DNA of 64,000 nucleotides from Bradyrhizobium macuxiense (GCF_007993935.1 NZ_VITY01000004.1:124001-188000); one strand, 5' to 3'. Positions 29,091 to 41,261 are shown, counted from the stretch's first letter. A program made the numbers and translations. The notes: generated by a model not told the origin, from the letters alone.

Positions 29091-30122
29091 TTGGCAGCAC
29101 TTCGCGGAAAAGAGATCGACAGCTTCCTCGCCCGGCCCGACGCCGGCCGCCCGATCATCCTGCTTTACGGCCCGGACCTCGGCCTGGTGCGCGAGCGCGC
29201 CGACGCGCTGATGGCCTCCGCGGTCGACGATCCCAATGATCCATTCTCGCTGGTGCGGCTCGATGGCGACGAGCTCGCCGCCGAGCCATCGCGGCTGGTC
29301 GATGAAGCGATGACGGTGCCGCTGTTCGGCGGCCGCCGCGCCATCCGCGTGCGCGCCGGCTCGCGCAATTTTTCGAGCGGCGTCGAGACGCTGACCGAAA
29401 CGCCGGCGCTCAGGGATTGCCGCATCGTGATCGAGGCCGGCGAGCTCCGCCCGGAATCGCCGCTGCGCAAGATCTGCGAGCGCGCCAAGAACGCGGTCGC
29501 GATCGGCTGCTATCCCGACACCGAGCGCGACCTGACCAAGCTGATCGAGGACGAGCTGCGCGTGTCCAACCTGCGGCTCGCACAAGATGCGCGCGCGGTG
29601 CTGATGTCGCTGCTCGGCGGCGACCGCATGGCCTCGCGCAACGAGCTGCGCAAGCTCGCGCTGTTCGCGCATGGCAAGGGCGAGATCACGCTCGATGACG
29701 TCATGACCGTGGTCTCCGACGCCTCCGAGCTGAAGCTCGATCCGATCGTCGACGGCGCGTTCGCCGGCAACGCCGCGCTGGTCGAAACCGAGTTCACCAA
29801 GGCGATGGTCGCCGGCACCTATCCCGGCGTGATCATCTCGGCCGCGCAGCGCCAGGCGGCGTGGCTGCACAAATCGGCGCTGGCGATCGCGGACGGCACC
29901 CCGGCGTCAACCGTGCTCGAAGGCGGATTTCCGCGGCTGCACTTCTCGCGCAAGCCGGCGGTCGAGATCGCGCTGCGCAACTTCACGCCGCAGCGGCTGG
30001 TGAGCATCATCGATCAGCTTGCGACCGTGGCGCTCGACATGCGCAAGCAGGCCGCGCTCGCCGCCGTGATCGCGCATCGCGCCCTGCTCTCGATCGCGGT
30101 GAATGCGAAGCGAAGGGGATAG
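29091..30122 (+). CDS. holA: DNA polymerase III delta subunit
   Basis: 343 residues, clamp-loader delta that opens the beta sliding clamp. N-terminal RecA-like start VAALRGKEIDSFLARPD, then ILLYGPDLGLVRERA (a Walker-A-like loop without a functional lysine), the clamp-binding region and the C-terminal collar. The only suitable start is a TTG at 29091, 8 bases after the lptE stop. The order leuS-lptE-holA-parB is typical of Rhizobiales. Confidence 0.92.
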   Translation: MAALRGKEIDSFLARPDAGRPIILLYGPDLGLVRERADALMASAVDDPNDPFSLVRLDGDELAAEPSRLVDEAMTVPLFGGRRAIRVRAGSRNFSSGVETLTETPALRDCRIVIEAGELRPESPLRKICERAKNAVAIGCYPDTERDLTKLIEDELRVSNLRLAQDARAVLMSLLGGDRMASRNELRKLALFAHGKGEITLDDVMTVVSDASELKLDPIVDGAFAGNAALVETEFTKAMVAGTYPGVIISAAQRQAAWLHKSALAIADGTPASTVLEGGFPRLHFSRKPAVEIALRNFTPQRLVSIIDQLATVALDMRKQAALAAVIAHRALLSIAVNAKRRG

Positions 30123-30140
30123 CCGAGACCTCGAGACAAC

Positions 30141-30230
30141 CGTCATTGCGAGGAGCGAAAGCGACGAAGCAATCCATCGCTCCGCAGATGCCAGAGAAAT
30201 GGATTGCTTCGCTTACGCTCGCAATGACGT
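30141..30230. repeat. intergenic inverted repeat, CGTCATTGCGAGGAGCG family (copy 1)
   Basis: Starts CGTCATTGCGAGGAGCGAAA with GCGACGAAGCAATCCAT and ends ATGGATTGCTTCGC...GCAATGACG. A second copy is at 32855-32940. It fills the gap between convergent holA and parB. Confidence 0.9.
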
Positions 30231-30248
30231 GGAGAGAGATCGGAAAAA

Positions 30249-31139
30249 CTAGCCGCCTTCCAGCCGCCGCACCACTTCGTCGAGCTGCTCGAGATTGCGG
30301 TAGTTGATCTGGACGGTGCCGCCGGGATCGCGGTGGCTCACGGTGACGGTCAGGCCGAGCGCATCGCTGACACGCTTCTCCAGCGCCAGCGTATCGGCAT
30401 CCTTGTCGACCTTGGGCGCGCTGCCAGAGCGCGCCTTCTGCGGCTTGCGCTCCGGCACGCCCTCCTCATGCGCCAGCGCCTCGGCCTGGCGGACGTTGAG
30501 GCCTTCGGCAACGATGCGCTTCGCGGCCGCGAGCGGATCCGGCACGCCGATCAGCGCGCGGGCGTGGCCGGCGGACAGATCGCCCTTCGAGATCAGCGCC
30601 TGCACTTCGTTCGGCAATTTGGTCAGCCGCATCATGTTGGCGACGTGGCTGCGGCTCTTGCCGACGATCTTGGCGATGTCTTCCTGGCTGCGTTTGAACT
30701 CGTCGGCGAGCGAGTGATAGCCCAGCGCCTCTTCCATCGCGTTGAGGTCTTCGCGCTGCACGTTCTCGATGATCATGATCTCGAGCGCGTCGGAATCGGA
30801 GACTTCGACCGGCACGATCGGAACTTCGTGCAGGCCGGCGAGTTGCGAGGCGCGCCAGCGACGTTCGCCGGCGATGATCTCGTAGCGGTCCTGCGCGCCC
30901 TTGATCGCGCGCACCACGATCGGCTGGATCACGCCGCGCGCCTTGATCGAATCGGCGAGCTCGCCGAGCTCGGCATCGGCGAATGTACGCCGCGGGTTGC
31001 GCGGGTTGGCCTTGAGGAATTCGATCGGCACCTTGCGCTGGTTGCGCGGCCGCTCGACATGCGCGGCCGCCTCGCCGCCGACATCTCCGATCAGGCTTGC
31101 CAGCCCGCGCCCCAGTCGCGAACGCGCTTCATCGGCCAT
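30249..31139 (-). CDS. parB: chromosome partitioning protein ParB
   Basis: 296 residues. ParB CTPase/nuclease-like domain with GERRWRAS, then the helix-turn-helix (SRSHVANMMRLTKLP) that reads parS, and a C-terminal dimerisation helix. N-terminal SRLGRGLASLIGD is the ParA-activating box. ParB loads on parS in the surrounding sequence and slides as a CTP clamp. The ATG at 31139 begins this box directly; the frame also has an ATG at 31163. Five parS sites lie within about 3.8 kb. Confidence 0.96.
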   Translation of the reverse strand: MADEARSRLGRGLASLIGDVGGEAAAHVERPRNQRKVPIEFLKANPRNPRRTFADAELGELADSIKARGVIQPIVVRAIKGAQDRYEIIAGERRWRASQLAGLHEVPIVPVEVSDSDALEIMIIENVQREDLNAMEEALGYHSLADEFKRSQEDIAKIVGKSRSHVANMMRLTKLPNEVQALISKGDLSAGHARALIGVPDPLAAAKRIVAEGLNVRQAEALAHEEGVPERKPQKARSGSAPKVDKDADTLALEKRVSDALGLTVTVSHRDPGGTVQINYRNLEQLDEVVRRLEGG

Positions 31140-31193
31140 TGTTGCGAGCTCCCTTGGATTCACACGCAGTACTCCGAACTTGAATTTCAGAAT

Positions 31194-31275
31194 CGTAGGA
31201 TGGGTAGAGCGAAGCGAAACCCATCGCTACATGCGATGAGGGTGATGGGTTTCGCTGCGCTCTACCCATCCTACG
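31194..31275. repeat. intergenic inverted repeat, GTAGGATGGG family (copy 2)
   Basis: Starts CGTAGGATGGGTAGAGCG and ends CGCTCTACCCATCCTACG, like the copy at 15919, with GAAACCCATC / GATGGGTTTC inside. It lies between parA and parB, which are usually adjacent, so a parB promoter or attenuator must sit in or beyond it. Confidence 0.9.
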
Positions 31276-31283
31276 CAACGTCG

Positions 31284-32135
31284 CTAGTGCGCGCGCAGCT
31301 CGCGCTCGCGCTGGATCACTTCGGTGGCGAGCTTGAGATACGCATCGCTGCCGGCGCATTTGAGATCGTAGACCAGCACCGGCTTGCCGTAGGACGGCGC
31401 TTCCGAGATGCGCACGTTGCGCGGGATCATGGTGTCGTACACCTTGTCGCCCATGAACTGACGCACGTCGGCAACGACCTGGTTGGAGAGGTTGTTGCGC
31501 GAGTCGAACATGGTCAGCACGATGCCGTGGATCGACAGCGTCGGATTGAGCGTCGAGCGCACCTGCTCCACCGTCTGCAGCAATTGCGACAGACCTTCGA
31601 GCGCGAAAAACTCGCATTGCAGCGGCACCAGGATCGCGTCCGACGCGGCCATCGCATTGACGGTCAGAAGGTTGAGCGAGGGCGGGCAGTCGATCAGCAC
31701 GTAGGTGTAGTCGGCTTCCGGCGAGACGTTGTTGTTCAATCCGGCGATCGCATCGCGCAGTCGGAAGGCGCGGCCGGGCGTGGTACCGAGCTCCAGTTCG
31801 AGGCCGGAGAGGTCCATGGTGGAGGCGGCGATATGCAGCCGCGGCACGGCGGTCGCGACCACGGCATCGCGCAGCGGCGCTTCGCCGATCAGGACGTCGT
31901 AGGTCGAGCAGCTGCGGTTGCGGCGATCGATGCCGAGCCCGGTCGAGGCGTTGCCCTGCGGATCGAGATCGACGATCAGGACGCGCTCGCCAATCGCAGC
32001 GAGTGCGGTGCCAAGATTGATCGCTGTGGTGGTCTTGCCGACACCGCCCTTCTGGTTGGCGAGCGACAGGATACGCGGATGGCCCGGCGCTTGGAGCGCC
32101 TTATCCCCTTGATAAACCTCGTCCATCACAGTCAT
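31284..32135 (-). CDS. parA: chromosome partitioning ATPase ParA
   Basis: 283 residues, deviant Walker A ATPase: KGGVGKTTT with the signature lysine Lys30 and Lys34, then VLIVDLDPQGNAS and LIDCPPSLNLLTVNAM. Binds nonspecific DNA in the ATP form and pulls ParB-parS complexes. The ATG at 32135 is preferred (a second ATG is three codons later); the upstream open frame overlaps rsmG and lacks similarity. Order rsmG-parA-parB is conserved. Confidence 0.96.
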   Translation of the reverse strand: MTVMDEVYQGDKALQAPGHPRILSLANQKGGVGKTTTAINLGTALAAIGERVLIVDLDPQGNASTGLGIDRRNRSCSTYDVLIGEAPLRDAVVATAVPRLHIAASTMDLSGLELELGTTPGRAFRLRDAIAGLNNNVSPEADYTYVLIDCPPSLNLLTVNAMAASDAILVPLQCEFFALEGLSQLLQTVEQVRSTLNPTLSIHGIVLTMFDSRNNLSNQVVADVRQFMGDKVYDTMIPRNVRISEAPSYGKPVLVYDLKCAGSDAYLKLATEVIQRERELRAH

Positions 32136-32166
32136 ACCAAAATACCATTTGCTCTTGCGGAGTCCC

Positions 32167-32832
32167 CTAGCGCCGCTCGATTGACCCGAGTTCGACGATC
32201 CAGCCCTGTCCGCCGGTCCGGCTGGCGTGTAGCTTTGGCTCAATAATCCAATATTTAGTGGCCTCGGTCAATTCGGCCTCTACATCTTGACCCTTCAAAA
32301 ACAGCACCTTGGCGCCCTTTTTGACCCACGGCTCCGCAAAGCCGATCAGTTGATGTAACGGAGCCAGCGCCCGCGCGGTGACGCAATCGATGGGGCCCGC
32401 GATTCTATCCACAGTATCCCCGATATCAGCCAGATGCACCGTTCCCGGCGACGCCGTCACCCGAATCGCCTCGCGCAAGAATGCGGCCTTCTTGGCGATT
32501 CGCTCAACCAGATGGATCTGCGTGCCTGGCGTCTCGGCCAGGGCGCAGGCGAGCACGACGCCAGGAAAGCCGCCGCCGCTACCGAGATCGACCCAGGATT
32601 TTGCCGTCGGCGCGAGGCTCAAGAGCTGCAGCGAGTCGGAGATATGGCGGGTCCAGAGATTCGGCAGCGTGGATGGCGCGACGAGATTGGTCTTGGCCTG
32701 CCATTCCAGGAGGAGGGCGATATAGCGATCGAGCCGCGCTTCCGTTTCACGTGAAACAGGCGTGAGCGCGAGCGCCGCCGCCTTGTCCTTGGCGGAGACG
32801 GTAAGTTCGGCAGATTGCGGGGCTGGAGCCAT
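32167..32832 (-). CDS. rsmG: 16S rRNA m7G527 methyltransferase RsmG
   Basis: 221 residues. Rossmann methyltransferase with SAM loop VDLGSGGGFPGVVLA and HLVERIAKKAAFLREA; acts on G527 of 16S rRNA. The N-terminal VSRETEARLDRYIALLLEWQAKTNLVA is standard. One parS sequence (32743-32758) is embedded in its coding region, encoding PVSRET. It is cotranscribed with mnmG, parA and parB in this region. Confidence 0.96.
   Translation of the reverse strand: MAPAPQSAELTVSAKDKAAALALTPVSRETEARLDRYIALLLEWQAKTNLVAPSTLPNLWTRHISDSLQLLSLAPTAKSWVDLGSGGGFPGVVLACALAETPGTQIHLVERIAKKAAFLREAIRVTASPGTVHLADIGDTVDRIAGPIDCVTARALAPLHQLIGFAEPWVKKGAKVLFLKGQDVEAELTEATKYWIIEPKLHASRTGGQGWIVELGSIERR
32743..32758. promoter_or_regulatory. 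parS site 1 (inside rsmG)
   Basis: CGTTTCACGTGAAACA, one mismatch from the canonical TGTTTCACGTGAAACA palindrome. It lies within the rsmG coding sequence, the position conserved in many bacteria. Confidence 0.9.
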
Positions 32833-32854
32833 TCTCTGGAATGCCGGTCGAGCT

Positions 32855-32940
32855 CGTCATCGCGAGCGAAGCGAAGCAATCCATGGTCGACCCGCGGAAG
32901 CGATGGATTGCTTCGTCGCTTCCGCTCCTCGCAATGACGA
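32855..32940. repeat. intergenic inverted repeat, CGTCATTGCGAGGAGCG family (copy 2)
   Basis: Starts CGTCATCGCGAGCGAAGCGA with GCAATCCATGG and ends GGATTGCTTCG...CGCAATGACGA. Lies between rsmG and mnmG, close to parS sites 1 and 2. Confidence 0.85.
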
Positions 32941-32950
32941 GGCCACCATC

Positions 32951-32966
32951 CGTTTCACGTGAAACG
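32951..32966. promoter_or_regulatory. parS site 2
   Basis: CGTTTCACGTGAAACG, the 14-bp core TTTCACGTGAAA plus flanks. Immediately precedes the mnmG stop. Confidence 0.9.
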
Positions 32967-34850
<1,884 letters not shown>

Positions 34851-34973
34851 GGCGGGACTTCTATCGTGGAGTGATGAAAGCCGGAAGAACGAAGTTGAGA
34901 TCGCCGGTCTGAGACCCGGCCGTCTGAGCGAAATATGGATCGATCCGGATCACTCGCAATGACACGGCGGAGC

Positions 34974-34989
34974 TGTTTCACGTGAAACA
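34974..34989. promoter_or_regulatory. parS site 3
   Basis: TGTTTCACGTGAAACA, a perfect canonical site in the mnmG-trmE gap. Confidence 0.95.
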
Positions 34990-35011
34990 GGCACGATCGA
35001 GCGAAGCCAAA

Positions 35012-35027
35012 TGTTTCACGTGAAACG
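35012..35027. promoter_or_regulatory. parS site 4
   Basis: TGTTTCACGTGAAACG, one mismatch at the last base, 22 bases after site 3. Confidence 0.93.
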
Positions 35028-35056
35028 GGAGAGCCTCGTTAACCAATCCGAAACCA

Positions 35057-35072
35057 TGTTTCACGTGAAACA
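35057..35072. promoter_or_regulatory. parS site 5
   Basis: TGTTTCACGTGAAACA, perfect canonical site, 29 bases after site 4 and 13 bases before the trmE stop. Confidence 0.95.
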
Positions 35073-35085
35073 GATCCGGCCGCGG

Positions 35086-36411
35086 CTACTTCCCGACGCA
35101 GAACTCGCGGAAGATGACGTCCAGGATGTCCTCGACGTCGACCCGGCCAAGCAGACGGCCGAGTGAAGTGGCCGCTCTGCGAAGTTCCTCCGCCGCGAGC
35201 TCCTCACCCTGCCCGACCACATCGATGCTGCGCTGGAGAGAGTCGACGGTCTCCTGGAGCAAGCCGCGCTGCCGGGTCCGGCTGATCAAACCGCCCTCGC
35301 TGGTTCCAAAATAATCGTGGGCGAAATCGACCAGTGCGGTGATCAGCTCAGAGAGGCCGTCACCGCGCGCCGCCGAGATCCTGAATTCGGGGGTGCTGCC
35401 ACCCTCGCCCGACTGGGTCCGGACAAGGTCGATCTTGTTTCGCACCAGCCAGGTCGGCGTCGTACCGCCGTGCCCCGGCTTTGCGGCGCCGCTGTCGGCC
35501 AGCCAAAGCACGAGGTCGGCTTCCGCGGCACGGGCCCGGGCGCGGCGGACACCCTCCTGCTCCACCGGGTCGCTGGTTTCGCGGATCCCGGCGGTGTCGA
35601 TGACTGTGACCGGATAGCCGTCGAGGTCGAGCTGCACCTCGATCACGTCCCGCGTCGTGCCCGCGTGCGGTGAGACAATCGCGACCTCGCGCCTGGCAAG
35701 CTGATTGATCAGGGTCGATTTGCCGACATTCGGCGGACCCGCGATCGCAACCACTAGGCCGTCACGTAGCCGCTCGCTTTGGCCCTGCCCCGCAAGCGCA
35801 TTCTTGATCTCATCATGCAGCGCCCGGACCTTCTCGAGCGCCGGCGCGATCAGCTCCGTCGGCACATCGCCTTCGTCGGAGAAATCGATGCCGGCCTCGA
35901 TCAGCGCTGAGGCTGCGATGATCCGCTCGCGCCAATCGCGGGCGCGATCGCCGAGCAGCCCCTTTAACTGCCGCAGCGCCTGGCGCCGTTGGCGATCAGT
36001 ATCGGCGTGGATCAGGTCGTCGAGACCTTCGGCCTCGGTCAGGTCGAGCTTGCCATTCTCGAACGCCCGCCGGGTGAACTCGCCAGGCTCAGCCGGCCGG
36101 ACGTTGTCGAACGCCGCGATGGCATCGAACATCGCCGCCAGCACGGCGCGCCCGCCATGGACATGAAATTCGGCAACGTCCTCGCCGGTCGCGCTTGCCG
36201 GGCCTGGGAACCAGAGCACGACCGCGTCATCGATCGGTTGGCGGTTCGAATTGTGGAGCAGCGCGCGGGTTGCCATCCGCGGGGCCGGTGTCTTGGCCGC
36301 CAGTCCTTCAATGACCGACGCGGCCATTGGACCAGACAGCCTGACTATGGCGATCGCGCTCGGTGGCCGCCCGGAGGATAAAGCGAAGATGGTTTGGTCG
36401 CGCGCATGCAT
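35086..36411 (-). CDS. mnmE: tRNA U34 modification GTPase MnmE/TrmE
   Basis: 441 residues. N-terminal tetrahydrofolate-binding domain ([21 protein letters not shown]), a Ras-like GTPase (P-loop [23 protein letters not shown]) in the middle, and the invariant C-terminus FCVGK whose cysteine is needed for activity. It pairs with MnmG. The ATG at 36411 gives the standard start; upstream lies a TGC-rich motif array. Confidence 0.96.
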   Translation of the reverse strand: MHARDQTIFALSSGRPPSAIAIVRLSGPMAASVIEGLAAKTPAPRMATRALLHNSNRQPIDDAVVLWFPGPASATGEDVAEFHVHGGRAVLAAMFDAIAAFDNVRPAEPGEFTRRAFENGKLDLTEAEGLDDLIHADTDRQRRQALRQLKGLLGDRARDWRERIIAASALIEAGIDFSDEGDVPTELIAPALEKVRALHDEIKNALAGQGQSERLRDGLVVAIAGPPNVGKSTLINQLARREVAIVSPHAGTTRDVIEVQLDLDGYPVTVIDTAGIRETSDPVEQEGVRRARARAAEADLVLWLADSGAAKPGHGGTTPTWLVRNKIDLVRTQSGEGGSTPEFRISAARGDGLSELITALVDFAHDYFGTSEGGLISRTRQRGLLQETVDSLQRSIDVVGQGEELAAEELRRAATSLGRLLGRVDVEDILDVIFREFCVGK

Positions 36412-36471
36412 CGTCTATTTCTTCCCAAGCCAATCAGCAAAGGCAATGCCGCTTCCGTTTCGCACGCGAGA

Positions 36472-36662
36472 TTGCAGCATGTTGCATTGCAATATGGGCG
36501 CGTTTCGTTGCAGCAGCCTTGCAGCAATTTTGTTGCGCTTCTGCCGGTTTGCGTCAGAGGCTAAATCACAAATGTAAATTATATCAGTCTGTTACACGAA
36601 TATTTGGCGCAATAGCCAGGCTCGATTCATGCTGCACTTTGCTGCAGCAAATCCGCAGCATG
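36472..36662. promoter_or_regulatory. TGC-rich motif array upstream of trmE
   Basis: Within about 190 bases are TTGCAGCAT (36472), TTGCATTGCAA (36482-36492), TTGCAGCAG (36508), TTGCAGCAA (36519), a nested hairpin with outer arms CATGCTGC (36628) / GCAGCATG (36655) and inner palindrome TTTGCTGCAGCAAA (36638). The region is clearly AT-richer than neighbours. The repeated TTGCAGCA word resembles TGC-rich sites reported for PHB-responsive regulators such as PhaR, but the protein that binds here is not identified. The rest of the 312-base gap shows no gene. Confidence 0.7.
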
Positions 36663-36693
36663 AAAAAGGCGCCCCGTTTGTGCGGAGCGCCTT
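36663..36693 (-). terminator. terminator of rho
   Basis: Read on the minus strand: stem AAGGCGCTCCG / CGGGGCGCCTT with one mismatch and a 6-base loop, then TTTTT. It lies 31 bases after the rho stop. Confidence 0.85.
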
Positions 36694-36723
36694 GTTCTCT
36701 TCGGCCCCAATTCGACCTTGGCC

Positions 36724-37989
<1,266 letters not shown>

Positions 37990-38240
37990 GGGGGTCGTCC
38001 TGTGAGGAAGTAAGTAGGGAAGGGGTGCGAGGTGGCTTGGAAAAAGCGGACGCCAAAGGAAGGTCCGCAGGTCTCAGCCAGGAAAGTGCCGTTTGGGCTT
38101 TCAAACCTGATGCGGCGCCGGCCCGAAAAGAACCGAAACGCGACCACATCCGCCTGCGTGGGGTGGGATAAAACCTATATAGAAAATCGATCCGTCCTTC
38201 GCAAGAAGGACTGAAGCATGCGTCTTAGGCATCGCAATGT

Positions 38241-38666
38241 CTAGAACGGCTTCACGACCACCATGATCACGATCAGGAGCATCAGGAGCGTCGGCACCTC
38301 ATTGATAATGCGGTAGAATTTCTGGGTTCGCTGATTCCGGTCCGCGGCAAAATCTTTCACGCAGCGGGACAAAAAGCCGTGGATACCCGACATGATGAGC
38401 ACCAACGTAAATTTGACGTGAAACCAGCCCGATAGGTACCAGTGTCCGGCCCAGACCAGATAAAGCCCGGCAAGCCAGGTCACGATCATCGCGGGATTGA
38501 TGATCGCCTTCAAAAGCCGCCGTTCCATGACCTTGAAGGTCTCGGACTGCTTCGAGCCGGCCTCGGCCTCGCAATGATAGACGAACAGCCGCGGCAGATA
38601 GAGCATCCCCGCCATCCAGGAGATGACCGCAACGATGTGCAGGGCCTTGATCCAGTCATACAACAT
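38241..38666 (-). CDS. hemJ: protoporphyrinogen IX oxidase HemJ
   Basis: 141 residues, UPF0093 family, inner membrane. Four membrane segments; the conserved heme-ligand His is in WIKALHIVAVISWMAG (about residue 10) and the catalytic Lys/Arg in LLKAIINPAM and GHWYLSGWFHVKFTLVL. Oxidises protoporphyrinogen IX in heme synthesis. The ATG at 38666 gives the standard start; an upstream in-frame ATG at 38771 would add 35 non-conserved residues. hemE, usually next to it in related genomes, is absent here. Confidence 0.88.
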   Translation of the reverse strand: MLYDWIKALHIVAVISWMAGMLYLPRLFVYHCEAEAGSKQSETFKVMERRLLKAIINPAMIVTWLAGLYLVWAGHWYLSGWFHVKFTLVLIMSGIHGFLSRCVKDFAADRNQRTQKFYRIINEVPTLLMLLIVIMVVVKPF

Positions 38667-39128
38667 CGCGGCGATTGCCTTTCGGGGAATAGCTCGGCAG
38701 GGAACAACTCGGGCGGGCTCAGCCTTGCGTGCAAAGCTCCGCAAGCGAGGGACGGATACATATCCGCACACACGGCTCTCCTAAACCTAATTAATTTTAG
38801 AATCTAAGGTTTGAGTCTTAATGGCAGTGAATTTGACTCATGCAATGCGATCCAGCCGTTCTCGCGGGCTTGTTCACATCCCTCAACATCCCGGCCCGCG
38901 GCAGCGGATATCCGGAATCCGCCGCTCCGCTCAATCGGTTGCGCAGTTCTGTGGCCAGCTTATGAAGAGACAAATCCACACCGGTTCACTATCATCGCTG
39001 CCATGACGCCGACTTATCCTTTTGCGGGGTGCTGTGAAGAAAGGGATGAGATATTCACGGGGCGGGCGGCGGACCCGGATTCTTCTCCTCGACCTCCACA
39101 GGGATTCACAGGATAGACAGGGGCTCTG
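38667..39128. other. candidate chromosomal origin of replication (oriC)
   Basis: 462 bases with no gene I can support, between hemJ (minus) and ppsR (plus), where gene polarity flips. It contains an AT-rich stretch at 38781-38838, six GANTC methylation sites (38800, 38813, 38835, 38915, 39078, 39103) where about 1-2 are expected, and DnaA-box-like words: TTGTTCACA at 38870 (8/9 to TTATNCACA), AAATCCACA at 38972, ATATTCACG at 39051 and GGATTCACA at 39102. In S. meliloti the origin lies next to the same ppsR-maf-coaE-dnaQ genes. It is a strong candidate but is unproven. Confidence 0.65.
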
Positions 39129-39965
39129 GTGCCGACGACTTCCAATTATTTCCACCTGCATCTGGTGTCGGACTCGACCGGCGAGACGCTGATCACCGTG
39201 GCGCGCGCGGTCGCCGCGCAATACGCCAACGTGACCGCGGTCGAGCATGTCTATCCGTTGGTGCGCAGCCAGAAGCAGCTCGATCGCGTGCTCGACGAGA
39301 TCGAGGAATCGCCCGGCATCGTGCTGTTCACGCTGCTGGAGAAGGATCTGGTCGGCCGGCTCGAAGCCAAGTGCAAGGAAATCAACGTTCCGAGCCTCTC
39401 GATCATCGGGCCGGTGATGCAATTGTTCGAGGCGTATCTGGGTGCCGCGACGACCGGGCGTGTTGGCGCGCAGCATGTGCTGAACGCGGAATATTTCAGC
39501 CGGATCGACGCGCTGAACTACACGATGATCCATGACGACGGTCAGCATGTCGAAGGCCTCGAGGAGGCCGACGTCGTCCTGGTCGGTGTGTCCCGCACCT
39601 CGAAGACCCCGACCTCGATCTATCTCGCCAACCGCGGCATCCGCACGGCAAACGTACCTCTGGTGCCGGGCATCCCGTTGCCGCACCAGCTCGAGACCCT
39701 GAAGAAGCCGTTGGTGGTCAGCCTTCATGCGACGCCGGAGCGCTTGATCCAGGTTCGGCAGAACCGCCTGCTCACAATGGGCGACCGCGACAACGACACC
39801 TACATCGACAAGCAGGCGGTGGCCGACGAAGTCGCATTCGCGCGACGTCTGAGCGCGAAGTTCAACTGGGCATTGCTCGACGTGACGCGGCGTTCGATCG
39901 AGGAGACGGCGGCTGCGATCATGAAGCTCTACAACGACCGCCAGCGCGCGCGGCCGTCGGAATGA
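39129..39965 (+). CDS. pyruvate, water dikinase / PPDK regulatory protein
   Basis: 278 residues, DUF299 family bifunctional serine/threonine kinase and phosphotransferase that switches pyruvate phosphate dikinase (or PEP synthase) off and on. The start [19 protein letters not shown] contains the P-loop-like SDSTGE, and [16 protein letters not shown] and [10 protein letters not shown] are present. The GTG at 39129 is taken as start. It is the first rightward gene of the ppsR-maf-coaE-dnaQ run. Confidence 0.9.
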   Translation: MPTTSNYFHLHLVSDSTGETLITVARAVAAQYANVTAVEHVYPLVRSQKQLDRVLDEIEESPGIVLFTLLEKDLVGRLEAKCKEINVPSLSIIGPVMQLFEAYLGAATTGRVGAQHVLNAEYFSRIDALNYTMIHDDGQHVEGLEEADVVLVGVSRTSKTPTSIYLANRGIRTANVPLVPGIPLPHQLETLKKPLVVSLHATPERLIQVRQNRLLTMGDRDNDTYIDKQAVADEVAFARRLSAKFNWALLDVTRRSIEETAAAIMKLYNDRQRARPSE

Positions 39966-39975
39966 TCGCCGTATC

Positions 39976-40584
39976 ATGAGCATCTGGCGCGGCCCCCAAA
40001 AGCTGATCCTTGCGTCGCAAAGCCGTGCGCGCAGGATGCTGCTCGAAAACGCCGGTCTCGATTTCGAGGCACTGCCGGCCGATATCGACGAACGCGCGGT
40101 GCAGAAGAATTCTGGCCTTTCGGCGCCGGAAGAGATCGCGTCGCTCTTGGCGCGCGAAAAGGCGCTGTTCGTCTCGAGGCAAAAGCCCGGTCAATACGTC
40201 GTTGGTGCCGACCAGACGCTGGCGTTGGGCGAGCGGATGTTCAGCAAGCCTGCCGGCCGCGCGCAGGCTGCCGAACAGCTCGGCCTGCTCGCCGGACAGA
40301 CCCACGCGCTGCACTCGGCCGTCTCGGTCGCACGCGACGGCCAAGCCCTGTTCAACGATGTGAGCGTCGCCCGGATGACGATGCGGCAGCTCGCTGCCGG
40401 CGAGATCGAGGCCTATCTCGACCAAGCCGGGGAGGCGGTGACGACCAGCGTTGGCGCCTACCAGCTCGAAGGCCTCGGCGGGCATCTGTTCGAGCGGATC
40501 GAAGGCGACCATTTCACCATCCTCGGCCTGCCGCTATTGTCGCTGCTCGCCTTCCTGCGCCGCGAGGGGCTGCTCGCGGTGTGA
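39976..40584 (+). CDS. maf: Maf-family nucleoside triphosphate pyrophosphatase
   Basis: 202 residues, house-cleaning dNTP/UTP pyrophosphatase. Signature ILASQSRARRMLLENAG (SxSxxR), E in GADQTLALG, and later the GAYQLEGLGGHLFERIEGD loop. It starts 11 bases after the ppsR stop. The neighbouring aroE gene found in many relatives between maf and coaE is absent here. Confidence 0.92.
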   Translation: MSIWRGPQKLILASQSRARRMLLENAGLDFEALPADIDERAVQKNSGLSAPEEIASLLAREKALFVSRQKPGQYVVGADQTLALGERMFSKPAGRAQAAEQLGLLAGQTHALHSAVSVARDGQALFNDVSVARMTMRQLAAGEIEAYLDQAGEAVTTSVGAYQLEGLGGHLFERIEGDHFTILGLPLLSLLAFLRREGLLAV

Positions 40585-40632
40585 AGATGCCGAGGCGTGG
40601 CGACGGAGAGATGCTGAACCGATGTTGATGCA

Positions 40633-41232
40633 ATGTTGATTCTCGGACTGACCGGCTCGATCGGGATGGGGAAATCCACCACGGCCAAACTGTTCATGGA
40701 GGCCGGTGTGCCGGTGTACGACGCCGATGCGGCCGTGCATCAGCTCTACGAAGGCGAGGCAGCACCGGCGATCGAGGCTGCGTTTCCCGGCACCACCGCC
40801 AATGGCAAGGTCGACCGCACAAAGCTCTCTGCGCGCGTGGTGCAGGACCCGGTGGCGATCAAGCAGCTCGAGCAGATCGTGCATCCGATGCTCGGCGCAT
40901 CGCGCCAGAAATTCTTCGCCGACGCAGAGGCCGCCGGCGCGCCCATCGTCGTGCTCGACATACCGCTGCTGTTCGAGACCGGCGGCGAGAAGCGCGTCGA
41001 TGCGGTCGTCGTCGTCACCACCTCTCCGGAACTACAGCGCGAGCGCGTGCTGGCGCGCGGCACCATGGATGCCGCCAAGCTGGATGCCATCATCGCCAAG
41101 CAGATGCCGGACGCCGAGAAGCGCAAGCGCGCCGATTTCATCGTGGATACCTCGCACGGACTTGATCCGGTGCGGGCGCGCATCCGCGACATCCTGGCCG
41201 AGGTTGCTAAGATGCCGCAGCGGCGGGCCTGA
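40633..41232 (+). CDS. coaE: dephospho-CoA kinase
   Basis: 199 residues, last step of coenzyme A synthesis. P-loop [15 protein letters not shown], the substrate motif VYDADAAVH and the lid [18 protein letters not shown] are all visible. The length is normal. The ATG at 40633 follows a weak ribosome site; 48 bases separate it from maf. Confidence 0.95.
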   Translation: MLILGLTGSIGMGKSTTAKLFMEAGVPVYDADAAVHQLYEGEAAPAIEAAFPGTTANGKVDRTKLSARVVQDPVAIKQLEQIVHPMLGASRQKFFADAEAAGAPIVVLDIPLLFETGGEKRVDAVVVVTTSPELQRERVLARGTMDAAKLDAIIAKQMPDAEKRKRADFIVDTSHGLDPVRARIRDILAEVAKMPQRRA

Positions 41233-41261
41233 TTCGCCCGCGTTCCGGATCATCTCACGTC

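Noticed and set aside
38931..39983. Long minus-strand frame opposite ppsR
   Set aside because: It is antisense to a confident DUF299 gene and contains no domain; also it would cross the candidate origin.
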